From NCBI RefSeq assembly GCF_000284295.1, contig NC_017093.1, forward strand, positions 2,604,001 through 2,668,000: a stretch of 64,000 nucleotides of DNA, in the 5' to 3' direction. A program made the position numbers and the translations under genes. The stretch comes from Actinoplanes missouriensis 431. Lineage in GTDB: Bacteria; Actinomycetota; Actinomycetes; Mycobacteriales; Micromonosporaceae. Shown here piece by piece: positions 8,555 through 16,355 of this stretch. Position 1 is the stretch's first letter. Every line of letters starts with the position of its first letter. The notes beneath the pieces are model-generated. The model was not told where the DNA came from. It made no database searches and saw only the letters and a list, made by a program, of their open reading frames with translations.

Positions 8555-8986
8555 CGCGACCCGGGCGAGCCGGTCCAGCGAGGCCCGCAGGTTGTCCGCG
8601 GTCGTGGACCGGGCCCTCGGGAGGCGGCGCTCGTCGGTGAGGTTCGTCCAGTCGTACGTGTGGGTGACCAGCGTGCGGCCGTCGTCGAGCGGCTCGAGTT
8701 CCCATCGCCACAGGTGGCCGGGCGGTGTCTGGCCGGGCTCGGCGGGCGTCCACGCGACGCGGCGGCCCTCGACGAACTCGACCACGTGGTTCTCCCGTAC
8801 CTTGCCGCTGGTGTTCGTCATGACGAACATGTCCCCGCGGCTGCGGATCCGCTGGCCGGCGGCGGCCTGCGACAGGTTGTCGTTGCCGTCCCAGCGCGGC
8901 TGCTGCGACGGGTCGGCGATCAGTTCGAAGATTTCCGGGGCGGCGGCCGCGATCTCGCGACTCGCGCTGACGACACGTTCGGTCAT
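8540..8986 (-). CDS. SRPBCC (START-like) family protein
   Basis: A 148-residue soluble protein with the Bet v1/START-like fold: IFELIADPSQQPRWDGN near the N-terminus, a central beta-sheet (VRENHVVEFVEGRRVAWTP), WRWELEPLDDGRTLVTHTYDW, and a long C-terminal helix (LRASLDRLARVA). Such proteins bind hydrophobic ligands in a cavity; the ligand here is unknown. I chose the ATG at 8986 because it has a GGGGG ribosome site and sits just before the domain. Upstream in-frame codons overlap the divergent cyclase gene. Divergent start regions of the two genes are only about 70 bases apart. Confidence 0.82.
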   Translation of the reverse strand: MTERVVSASREIAAAAPEIFELIADPSQQPRWDGNDNLSQAAAGQRIRSRGDMFVMTNTSGKVRENHVVEFVEGRRVAWTPAEPGQTPPGHLWRWELEPLDDGRTLVTHTYDWTNLTDERRLPRARSTTADNLRASLDRLARVASEQG

Positions 8987-9054
8987 TCCCCCATCCAACA
9001 CGATGTCACTAGAGTCCAGGTGATCACCGTCGAGCTCGCCACTGTGGAGATCCG

Positions 9055-9828
9055 ATGAGCGTCCTTCAGTCACTTCTTTCCGGAATCAGCGGTGGCACGA
9101 TCGAGGTGGTCGACCTCACCGCGCCGCTCTCCAGCAGCACGCCGATCCTGCAGCTGCCGCCGCCGTTCGCGAACACGATCCCGTTCCGGCTGGAGGAGAT
9201 CAGCCGCTACGACGACCGGGGTCCCGGCTGGTACTGGAACGACATCCACACCGGCGAGCACACCGGTACGCACTTCGACGCGCCGGTGCACTGGGCGACC
9301 GGGCGGGACGGCGACGACGTGTCGCAGGTTCCGCTGACCCGGCTGATCGCCCCCGCCGTGGTGATCGACGTGACCGGAGAAGCCAGCAAGAATCCGGATT
9401 TCCTGCTCGAGGTGGAGCACGTCCGCGCCTGGGAAGCCGAGCACGGGCCGCTCCCGCAGGGTGGCTGGCTGCTGCTGCGCACCGGCTGGGACGCGCGCTC
9501 GGGTGACCAGGAGGCGTTCCTCAACGCGAACGAGACCGGCCCGCACACCCCGGGCGTCTCGGTGGAGTGCGCCAAGTGGCTGGCCGAGGAGGCGCCGGTC
9601 ATCGGCATCGGCGTGGAGACGGTCGGCACCGACGCGGGGGCCGCGCACTCGTTCGACCCGGCGTTCCCGTGCCACTCGTATCTGCTCGGGGCGAACAAAT
9701 ACGGCCTCACTCAGTTGCGCAACCTGGACACCCTGCCGGCCACCGGCGCCGTGGTGATCGCGCCGCCCCTGCCGATCACGGGCGGTTCGGGCAGTCCGGT
9801 CCGAGTGCTGGCCCTCGTCGAACGGTGA
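9055..9828 (+). CDS. Cyclase family metal-dependent hydrolase (kynurenine formamidase-like)
   Basis: A 257-residue cytosolic enzyme of the cyclase/KynB superfamily. The metal-binding signature is present as HTGEHTGTHFDAPVHW (about residues 64-79), and a second conserved region is VIGIGVETVGTDAG. Related enzymes hydrolyse amides or lactones or act in isatin degradation; the substrate here is not determined. The stop codon overlaps the GTG start of the downstream ThDP-dependent enzyme (GTGA), so the two genes are coupled and probably act on the same compound. Kynurenine formamidase activity is possible, but no other kynurenine gene is nearby. Confidence 0.85.
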   Translation: MSVLQSLLSGISGGTIEVVDLTAPLSSSTPILQLPPPFANTIPFRLEEISRYDDRGPGWYWNDIHTGEHTGTHFDAPVHWATGRDGDDVSQVPLTRLIAPAVVIDVTGEASKNPDFLLEVEHVRAWEAEHGPLPQGGWLLLRTGWDARSGDQEAFLNANETGPHTPGVSVECAKWLAEEAPVIGIGVETVGTDAGAAHSFDPAFPCHSYLLGANKYGLTQLRNLDTLPATGAVVIAPPLPITGGSGSPVRVLALVER

Positions 9829-11515
9829 GGGACAGCACGGGTACGTCGGCTGACGGCGCGTTTGCGGGCGGCGCGGTCGCGGTGGGCACCGTCGCTGACG
9901 TCGTCGGGGCGGCCCTTGTCCGGCTGGGAGCCGATCACGTCTTCGGCGTGGTCGGCAGCGGCAACTTCCACGTCACGAACGCGCTGGTCAAGCACGGTGC
10001 GCGGTTCGTCGCGACCCGGCACGAGGGCGGCGCCGCGACCGCTGCCGACGCCTACTCCCGGCTCACCGGGCGCCCCGGCGTGGTCACGGTTCATCAGGGT
10101 TGCGGGCTCACCAACGCCATGACCGGAATTGCCGAGGCGGCGAAGAGCCGTACCCCGATGATCGTCGTCGCTGCGGAGCCGGCGGCGAGCGCGCGGCTGT
10201 CGAACTTCCGGGTGGACCAGGAAGCGCTGGCGCGAGCGGTCGGCGCGGCCAGTGAGCGGGTGCACGGTCCGGCGACGGCGGTGTCCGATACCGCACGGGC
10301 GTGGCGGCTCGCTGTGGCGGAGCGGCGCACCGTCGTACTCAATCTGCCTATCGATGTTCAAGCCGCGTCCGCCGAGTTCACTGACCCGCCGGCGGCGCCG
10401 TCGATCGAGCCGCCGCGTGCGTCGGACGCTGCGGTGACGGCGCTCGCCGACCTGCTCGCCAACGCGCAGCGACCGGTTTTCATCGCGGGTCGGGGAGCGT
10501 TGCACGCGCGCGCCGAACTGGAGACCCTGGCCGCCCGGTGCGGTGCGTTGCTGGCCACGTCGGCGGTCGCGAAGGGCCTTTTCGCCGGCAACGACTGGAA
10601 CCTGGACGTCTCCGGAGGTTTCGCCACTCCGCTCGCCGCCGAACTGATCTCCTCCGCGGACGTCGTGGTCGCCTGGGGCGCCTCGCTGAACATGTGGACC
10701 AGCCGCCACGGCAAGCTGATCAACCCGGCCGCCACCGTCGTCCAGGTCGATATCGATCAGTCGTCGCTCGGCGCGCACCGCCCGGTTCACCTGGGCGTGG
10801 TCAGCGACGCGAGGCTCTGCGCCGTCGCGGTCACGCCGCGCTCACGCGCGCCACTCCCGGTTTCCGGACCGATTCGGTACGGGGTGAGCTCCACGCCCGC
10901 CGCCGCTGGCGTGACGAGCCGTTCACCGACGACGGCACCGCCGCGCACATCGACCCGCGAACACTCAGCATCGCCCTCGACGACCTGCTCCCGCCGGAAC
11001 GCGTGGTGGCCGTCGACTCGGGTAACTTCATGGGCTACCCGTCGATGTTCCTGTCCGTTCCCGATCACCGAGGGTTCTGTTTCACGCAGGCCTTCCAGTC
11101 GATCGGTCTCGGACTCGCCACCGCGCTCGGCGCCGCCCTGGCCCACCCCGGCCGGACCCCGGTCGCGGCGTGCGGCGACGGCGGTTTCCTGATGGGCATG
11201 GCCGAACTCGACACCATCCGCCGGCTCGGTCTCGGCATGCTGATCGTGATCTACAACGACGAGGCGTACGGCGCTGAAGTGCACCATTTCGGGCCGGGCG
11301 GCGATCCGCTGGACACGGTCGTCTTCCCGGAGACCGACCTGGCGGCGATCGCTCGCGGTCACGGGTGCGAGGCCGTGACGGTGAGGTCGGTGGATGATCT
11401 GGGTCCGGTGCGGGGGTGGCTGGCCGGTCCGCGCGAGGTCCCCATGGTGATCGACGCAAAGGTGACCCGGGACCGCCCGTCGTGGTGGCTGGAGGAGGCG
11501 TTCCAGGGCCACTGA
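9825..11515 (+). pseudogene. Thiamine-diphosphate-dependent enzyme (acetolactate synthase-like), frameshifted
   Basis: Two frames encode one ThDP enzyme of about 563 residues. The N-terminal part (GTG at 9825, coupled to the cyclase) carries the pyrimidine-binding domain with the catalytic Glu in TRHEGGAATAADAYSR and a central domain. At about 10834 the protein continues in the frame one base earlier with LTRATPGFRTDSV, and the pyrophosphate-binding motif CGDGGFLMGMAELDTI follows. Deletion of a single G in an ACG-GCC context would explain it. The rest of both halves is well preserved, so the break is recent or an assembly error. Likely a decarboxylase or carboligase acting with the cyclase-like hydrolase. 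Confidence 0.85.
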
Positions 11516-11956
11516 CGGGGTGAGATCGTCGCGGGTCCGAGCGCGCCCGAATCCGAGCCGTAGCGGACGCAGGTTTCCGGCCGGCCCGACCTGCGCCAGC
11601 TACGGCGGGGCGGTCCGAGCCGTAGTCCGTGCCGGCTTCCGGGCCGTTTGAGCTGCGTGGGCTACGGCTCGCGTGCGCTCCGCGCTCCCGGGGCGCCCCA
11701 ACGCCGTGCCTCCCGCGCCGCCCGTGCCTCCCGTGCCGCCCGTGCCGCCCGCGCCGCCCGTGCCTCCCGTGCCTCCCGCGCCGCCCGTGCTTCCCGCGCC
11801 GCCCGTGCCGCCCGCGCCGCCCCGCCGTGCTCTCGCCGCGCCGCTCTGCCTCCGCGCCTCCCCCGCCGGGTGGCGGGGGTGGTGGGGCCGGGTGGCGGGG
11901 TTGTGGTGGAGGGGCGGAGGGTGTTCGCTGACCGCCGCCCGACGGACCTTGGGGGC
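11516..11956. other. 441-bp intergenic region with inverted GAGCCGTAG elements and a 9-bp repeat array
   Basis: Between the ThDP gene and the sigma-factor gene. The first 150 bases hold three related short elements (GAGCCGTAG twice in direct and once in inverted orientation, CTACGGCTC), and 11708-11824 is a 9-bp tandem array. Long open frames on both strands here (Pro/Ala-rich, Gly-rich or Arg/Ala-rich) are a consequence of the array, not evidence of protein. Sigma-factor promoter elements may lie between 11880 and 11950 but none is clear. Confidence 0.65.
11708..11824. repeat. 9-bp tandem repeat, about 13 units
   Basis: Units vary around GCC(G/T)CCCG(T/C), for example GCCTCCCGC and GCCGCCCGT, in an uninterrupted 9-bp register. 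All frames stay open through it because nine is a multiple of three. Confidence 0.88.
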
Positions 11957-12445
11957 ATGATCTTGAACGGCGGCGACGAGGAGGCGTTCCGGGACTTCGT
12001 GTCGAGCCGGATGGACGGGTGGCGGCGCGCCGCCTACGCCTTCTGCGGCAACTGGCACACCGCCGAGGACCTGGTCTCGATCACGCTGACGAAGGTCCTG
12101 AGGCACTGGGCGACCGTCGCGGCCACCGGCAATCCGGACTCCTACGTGCGGCGGATCCTGATCCGGACCGCCATCGACGAGCACCGCCGCACCTGGCGGG
12201 AGAGCCCGATGGGGATCCTGCCGGAGCAGCCCAGCGAGAGTCGCGGGCCGCAGGCCGTCGTCGACCGGCAGGCGATGGTCGGCATGCTGCGGACGCTGTC
12301 GCCGGCGAAACGGGAGGTCGTGGTGCTGCGTTACGTCTATGACCTCTCGGTCGAGGAGACCGCGGCCCGGCTCGGATGTTCGTCCGGAACCGTAAAGAGT
12401 CAGACCGCTCGGGCCCTGGCGGCGCTGCGGGTACACCTGAAATAA
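11957..12445 (+). CDS. SigE-family RNA polymerase sigma factor
   Basis: A 162-residue ECF-type sigma factor of the actinobacterial SigE family. Region 2 is recognisable in FRDFVSSRMDGWRRAAYAFC with the AEDLVSITLTKVLRHW core helix, and region 4 in LSPAKREVVVLRYVYDLSVEETA followed by the helix-turn-helix GCSSGTVKSQTARAL. The ATG at 11957 is preceded by GGGGG. The open frame extends upstream through the 9-bp repeat but that part is low-complexity and is excluded. No anti-sigma gene is adjacent, so how it is controlled is unknown. The FMN oxidase gene starts only 8 bases after its stop. Confidence 0.88.
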   Translation: MILNGGDEEAFRDFVSSRMDGWRRAAYAFCGNWHTAEDLVSITLTKVLRHWATVAATGNPDSYVRRILIRTAIDEHRRTWRESPMGILPEQPSESRGPQAVVDRQAMVGMLRTLSPAKREVVVLRYVYDLSVEETAARLGCSSGTVKSQTARALAALRVHLK

Positions 12446-12453
12446 ATTCAGGC

Positions 12454-13734
12454 ATGCGTGGAGCGGGGCGGGAGCGGCAGAACATCATCTACCGGGCCGG
12501 TGTGCTGGGTCGGCGGCCGGCGGTGCCGACCGATTTCGCGGAGCTGGAGCGGCGGGCGCGCAAGGCGAGCAGCGCGGCCGGCTGGGCCTATGTCGCCGGT
12601 GGCGCGGGGGAGGGGCGCACGATGCGCAACAACCGCGCCGCGTTCGACAGGTGGGCGATCGTGCCGCGGATGCTGCGTGACGTGGCGGACCGGGACATGT
12701 CCCGTGAGCTGCTCGGCACCCGTCTGCCGGCGCCGCTGCTGCTCGCCCCGATCGGCGCCGGTCAGCTGATCGCCGCGGACGCCGACCTGCACACGGCACG
12801 GGCCGCCGCCGCGGCCGGTGTGCCCTACATCTTCACCAATCAGGGTGGCACGCCGATGGAGGAGACGGCGGCCGCGATGGGTGCGGCGCCGCGGTGGGTT
12901 CAGCTTTACTGGAGTACGGACGAAGCGCTGGTCGACAGCCTGATCGCCCGCGCCGAGGCGGTGCAGGCGGGCGCTCTCGTGATCACGCTGGACACCACGG
13001 TGCTCGGCTGGCGGCCGCAGGACCTGAATCTCGGATCCCTGCCGTTCGCGAAGGGGCTGGGGATCGCCCAGTACACCTCCGACCCGCGATTCCACGATCT
13101 CGTGACCAGCCGCGCACGGGAAGGGACGAACAAAAGCGTGGAGATCACGCTGGGCGCCATCCGCTCCCTGATCGAGATCACCCGCAATCACCCCGGGAAG
13201 TTCCTCGCCAACCTGCGCAGCCCGCGCCCTCGCGCCTCCGTCGAGACTTTCCTCGACATCTACTCCAACCCCCGCCTGAGCTGGGATCACATCGCCACCT
13301 TGCGGACCCGTACCCGATTGCCGATTGTTTTGAAGGGCATCCTGCACCCCGACGACGCCCGGCGCGCCGTCGACGAGGGCGTCGACGCGATCGTGGTGTC
13401 CAACCACGGCGGCCGCCAGGTGGACAACGCCATAGCCTCGCTCGACGCCCTGGTGCGTGTCCGCGACGCGGTCGGCCCGGAGCCGACGATCCTGATGGAC
13501 AGCGGCATCCGTACCGGCGCTGATGTGTTCGTGGCGCTCGCGCTCGGCGCCGACGCGGTGCTGCTCGGCCGGCCGTACATGTACGGGCTCGCGATCGCCG
13601 GTCAGCGCGGCGTCGAGGAGGTGATCGCGAACGTGATCGCCGAGCTGGACCTCACGATGGCGCTCTCCGGCGTGCAGAACCTCTCCGAGATCACCCGGGA
13701 TGTGCTCGTGCCGCAGGGCACACTGAGCGCATGA
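12454..13734 (+). CDS. FMN-dependent alpha-hydroxyacid oxidase (lactate 2-monooxygenase-like)
   Basis: A 426-residue flavoenzyme that oxidises an alpha-hydroxyacid such as lactate. The FMN-oxidase fold is clear: WAYVAGGAGEGRTMRNN at the N-terminus, LLAPIGAGQL, the long internal loop region characteristic of lactate 2-monooxygenase rather than short lactate oxidases, and the catalytic SNHGGRQVDN segment with the active-site His and Arg. Loop 4 (FAKGLGIAQYTSDPRF) also matches that subfamily. The start at 12454 was chosen over an earlier ATG that would overlap the sigma gene; the ribosome site is weak. Its stop overlaps the dodecin start. Confidence 0.9.
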   Translation: MRGAGRERQNIIYRAGVLGRRPAVPTDFAELERRARKASSAAGWAYVAGGAGEGRTMRNNRAAFDRWAIVPRMLRDVADRDMSRELLGTRLPAPLLLAPIGAGQLIAADADLHTARAAAAAGVPYIFTNQGGTPMEETAAAMGAAPRWVQLYWSTDEALVDSLIARAEAVQAGALVITLDTTVLGWRPQDLNLGSLPFAKGLGIAQYTSDPRFHDLVTSRAREGTNKSVEITLGAIRSLIEITRNHPGKFLANLRSPRPRASVETFLDIYSNPRLSWDHIATLRTRTRLPIVLKGILHPDDARRAVDEGVDAIVVSNHGGRQVDNAIASLDALVRVRDAVGPEPTILMDSGIRTGADVFVALALGADAVLLGRPYMYGLAIAGQRGVEEVIANVIAELDLTMALSGVQNLSEITRDVLVPQGTLSA

Positions 13735-13940
13735 CCAATCACGTGTACCGGCTCAGTGAAGTCGTGGGCAGCAGCCCGGACAGTGTCGAGGACGCCATCC
13801 GCACCGCCATCGCGAAGGCGTCGCGGACCGTGCGCAACATCGAGTGGTTCGAGACCAAGGAGATCCGCGGGCAGGTGGTGGACGGCGACGTCGCCCACTT
13901 CCAGGTGCGGCTGAAGATCGGTTTCCGGGTCGAGGACTGA
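13731..13940 (+). CDS. Dodecin flavin-binding protein
   Basis: A 69-residue protein with the dodecin signature: VYRLSEVVGSS at the start, a single helix (VEDAIRTAIAKASRTV) and IEWFETKEIRGQV, where the Trp stacks on flavin in characterised dodecins. Dodecins form hollow dodecamers that store FMN, FAD or their breakdown products and protect them from light. The ATG overlaps the stop of the FMN-dependent oxidase (ATGA), so storage protein and flavoenzyme are translated together. Family assignment is firm; the link in function to the oxidase is inference. Confidence 0.93.
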   Translation: MTNHVYRLSEVVGSSPDSVEDAIRTAIAKASRTVRNIEWFETKEIRGQVVDGDVAHFQVRLKIGFRVED

Positions 13941-13943
13941 GTC

Positions 13944-14516
13944 CTACTGCCCGACGCGGTCGCCGTGCGGGCCGAACAGGTGCAGGATCTCGGCGGGCTT
14001 GTCGTCGGCCGGTCCGAACCAGTGCGGCTCGCTCGCGTCGAAATCGGCGACGTCGCCCGGCCGTAACAGCCGTTCCGTGTCGCCGAGCAGCAGGCGGACC
14101 GTCCCGGCCAGCACATAGAACCAGGCATGACCGGCATGGCTCACGCGCACCGGCTGGTCCGGCGACGGCCCGAGGATCTGCTTGAAAACCTGCAACCTTC
14201 CCGGGTACGTCGTGAGCGGCACCACCACGGCGTTCAACCGTGTCCGGGTGTCCGCCCGGTGCGGCGTCAGATGCGCGCGGGGGTCCCCGGTCGGCGGGGC
14301 GCCGATCAGGTGATCGAGGGCCAGCCGGTAGACCCGGGCCAGGGGGATCAGCAGGTCCAGCGTGGGCCGCCGCTTGCCGGACTCGAGCCGGGACAGCACG
14401 CTGACCGACAGCCCGGTCGCCTCGGCGAGGTCGGTCAGCAGCAGGCCGCGGTCCTGACGGATCCGGCGCAGCCGCGGTCCGATGCCGTCGAGCAGCTCTT
14501 CCACGTCATCGTCCAC
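13944..14516 (-). CDS. XRE-family regulator with cupin domain
   Basis: A 190-residue transcription factor. An N-terminal helix-turn-helix (about residues 9-62: RLRRIRQDRGLLLTDLAEAT then LSVSVLSRLESGKRRPT) is joined to a C-terminal cupin with HAGHAWFYVLAGTVRLLLGD, a likely small-ligand or metal pocket. It is divergent from the MFS pump, with three inverted repeats between them. It probably represses the pump and itself. The GTG at 14516 lies within one arm of the palindrome; the next GTG at 14504 is an alternative start. Its gene converges on dodecin with only 3 bases between stops. Confidence 0.87.
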   Translation of the reverse strand: MDDDVEELLDGIGPRLRRIRQDRGLLLTDLAEATGLSVSVLSRLESGKRRPTLDLLIPLARVYRLALDHLIGAPPTGDPRAHLTPHRADTRTRLNAVVVPLTTYPGRLQVFKQILGPSPDQPVRVSHAGHAWFYVLAGTVRLLLGDTERLLRPGDVADFDASEPHWFGPADDKPAEILHLFGPHGDRVGQ

Positions 14517-14557
14517 CCGACCAGTTTGCGGTTTCCGCAAGTTCGCTGGTCGGGTGG
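14513..14557. promoter_or_regulatory. Nested palindromic operator
   Basis: Outer arms CCACCCGACCAG (14513-14524) and CTGGTCGGGTGG (14546-14557) are perfect 12-bp complements. Inside lies a second perfect inverted repeat, TTGCGG-TTT-CCGCAA (14526-14540). The site overlaps the proposed start of the XRE regulator and precedes the MFS gene, fitting an autoregulated operator. Confidence 0.78.
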
Positions 14558-14584
14558 GGTTGACGACCGTGACGATCGTCAACC
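14558..14584. promoter_or_regulatory. Inverted repeat abutting the MFS start codon
   Basis: Perfect 9-bp arms GGTTGACGA / TCGTCAACC separated by 9 nt, ending at the base before the ATG of the MFS gene. It occupies the ribosome-binding region, so it could act as an operator or as an mRNA hairpin that hides the start. Confidence 0.7.
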
Positions 14585-15997
14585 ATGAAGGAGACACGTC
14601 CCTGGCTGGTGCTGGCGATCTGCTGCACGAGCATCTTCCTGGTCGGCATGGACACGACCGTGGTCAACATCGCGCTCCCGTCGATCGGGGCGGATCTGGG
14701 CCTCGACACCGCCCGGCTGCAGTGGGTCGTCGACGCGTACACATTGGTCCTCGCCAGCCTTTTGATCACCTCGGGTGCGCTGGCCGACAGGCTCGGCCGG
14801 CGCCGGGTCTTCCGGATCGGTCTGGTGCTGTTCGCGATCGGCTCGGCCGCCTGCGCCCTCGCGCCGAGCGCCGGGACGCTGGTGGCGGCCCGGGTGATCC
14901 AGGGCGTCGGCGGCTCGATGCTCAGCCCGGTCGCGCTCGCCATCGTGGTCAGCGCGATCACCGACGCGCGGCAGCGGGCGCAGGCGATCGGCGTGTGGGC
15001 GGCGGTGTTCGGGCTGAGCATGGCGGCCGGGCCGGTGCTCGGCGGGCTGCTGACCGGAGGGCTGGGCTGGCGCACGGTGTTCTGGGCGAACCTGCCGATC
15101 ATCGCGGTGGTGCTGGTCCTGACCGTCTTCTACGTGCCCGAGTCCCGGTCGCCGCAGGCGCGCTCACTGGACGTTCCCGGACAGTTGCTGCTGATCGCGA
15201 TGGTCGGCGGGACGGTCGCGGCGCTCATCGAGGGGCCGCTGTTCTGGTGGGTCGCCGGCATCGCCACCGTGCTGTTCCTCCGGGTCGAGTTGTCGCGGGC
15301 CGAGCCGCTGATGGACCTGGCGCTGTTCCGGCGGCCGGCGTTCGTGGCGGCGGTCGGCAGCGCGGTGCTGATGTTCCTGGCGCTGAGTGTGACGCTGCTG
15401 CTGGGAAGCCTCTATCTGCAGCTCGCGCGGGGGATGAGCCCACTCGTGGCGGGGCTGACCACGTTGCCGATGGCGGTGGCGGCGACGGTTCTCGCCCCGT
15501 ACTCGGGGCATCTGACCGGTCGGATCGGACCGCGCCTGCCGCTGCGGCTCGCCGGGATCTTCACGTTCGCCGGTGGAGTGATCCTGATCGGACTCGGCGA
15601 CCGGACGGGTGTGCCGGTGCTGCTGCTCGCCTATCTGCTGCTCGGTGTGGGAATCGGGTTCGCGAACGCGCCGATCACGAACACCGCGGTCAGCGGCCTG
15701 CCGCCGTCGCGCTCCGGCGTGGCCGGCGGGATCGCCTCCACATCGAGGCAGGTGGGGACGGCGCTCGGGGTGGCGCTGGCGGGCGTGGTGATCGGCCACG
15801 TGGCGCCGTCCGGGGTGGCTCTCGGTGACGTCGCGCCGGACGTGCTGGCCGCGGCGACCCGGCCGGGCTGGGTCCTGGTCGCCGGATGTGGCCTGGTGGT
15901 GGCTTTGGCCGCCAGGCTGGCTCCGGTCGCGGAGCGGGCTCCGGTCGCGGCCGCTCCGGCGTCGGCACCGGCGGCGGAGTCGCGCCCCAGCCGGTGA
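14585..15997 (+). CDS. MFS transporter, DHA2/EmrB-like drug exporter
   Basis: A 470-residue inner-membrane protein with about 14 hydrophobic helices. Motifs of the DHA2 drug:H+ antiporter family are visible: D1-like MDTTVVNIALPSI in the first helix, LADRLGRRRVFRIGL (motif A) and GPVLGGLLTGGLGWRTVFWANLP (motif C and following loop). It probably expels a toxic or antibiotic compound sensed by the divergent XRE/cupin regulator. The C-terminal tail is Ala/Pro-rich and likely disordered. Start ATG is directly after an inverted repeat with no separate ribosome site visible. Confidence 0.9.
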   Translation: MKETRPWLVLAICCTSIFLVGMDTTVVNIALPSIGADLGLDTARLQWVVDAYTLVLASLLITSGALADRLGRRRVFRIGLVLFAIGSAACALAPSAGTLVAARVIQGVGGSMLSPVALAIVVSAITDARQRAQAIGVWAAVFGLSMAAGPVLGGLLTGGLGWRTVFWANLPIIAVVLVLTVFYVPESRSPQARSLDVPGQLLLIAMVGGTVAALIEGPLFWWVAGIATVLFLRVELSRAEPLMDLALFRRPAFVAAVGSAVLMFLALSVTLLLGSLYLQLARGMSPLVAGLTTLPMAVAATVLAPYSGHLTGRIGPRLPLRLAGIFTFAGGVILIGLGDRTGVPVLLLAYLLLGVGIGFANAPITNTAVSGLPPSRSGVAGGIASTSRQVGTALGVALAGVVIGHVAPSGVALGDVAPDVLAAATRPGWVLVAGCGLVVALAARLAPVAERAPVAAAPASAPAAESRPSR

Positions 15998-16355
15998 CGA
16001 ATCGGTCGCTGGGGCAACGGTCCACGGCAGCGGGCTCGCGGAGATTCGTCGTTCAGCAGCGGTCGTTTGCTGCCGATCGGGTAAACGTGAACCGCGCGCA
16101 GATCACCGATCAGCTCGCTGCCCGCGGGTGGAGTAGCCGTGAGCGAACCACCAGCGGGCAGCGCCCGGTGATCGCGGCCCTGATCGAGGCCGGTTGGGCG
16201 ACGCCGGGTTGCGGACTGGCCTGGAAGCAGCCGAACGCCGCCGGCCGGGGCCGGCTGAGCCAGCGACAGGGGAAGCAGCTGGAGACATCACGGACCCGGC
16301 TGGTCACCTGTCCGGCGCCGCATGCCGCATCGGGTCGCTGAGAGATCGTCTCGTG
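15998..16355. other. 358-bp region without a supported gene
   Basis: Lies between the MFS gene and the hybrid kinase. Plus-strand frames are open for about 85 codons (from near 16087) but show no recognisable domain, and neither codon pattern nor a ribosome site convinces me. The kinase promoter is presumably here; no clear hexamers or dyad stood out. Confidence 0.5.

Noticed and set aside
11600..12436. Gly/Thr-rich minus-strand protein over the 9-bp repeat
   Set aside because: The GGTGG pattern comes only from the tandem DNA repeat, and the frame runs antisense over the sigma factor.
9055..13940. Catabolic gene cluster made of cyclase, ThDP enzyme and lactate-type oxidase
   Set aside because: The sigma-factor gene and repeat array separate the two parts, and no shared substrate can be shown.
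15886..16341. 151-residue frame before the hybrid kinase
   Set aside because: No domain, no good ribosome site, and its first third overlaps the MFS gene.
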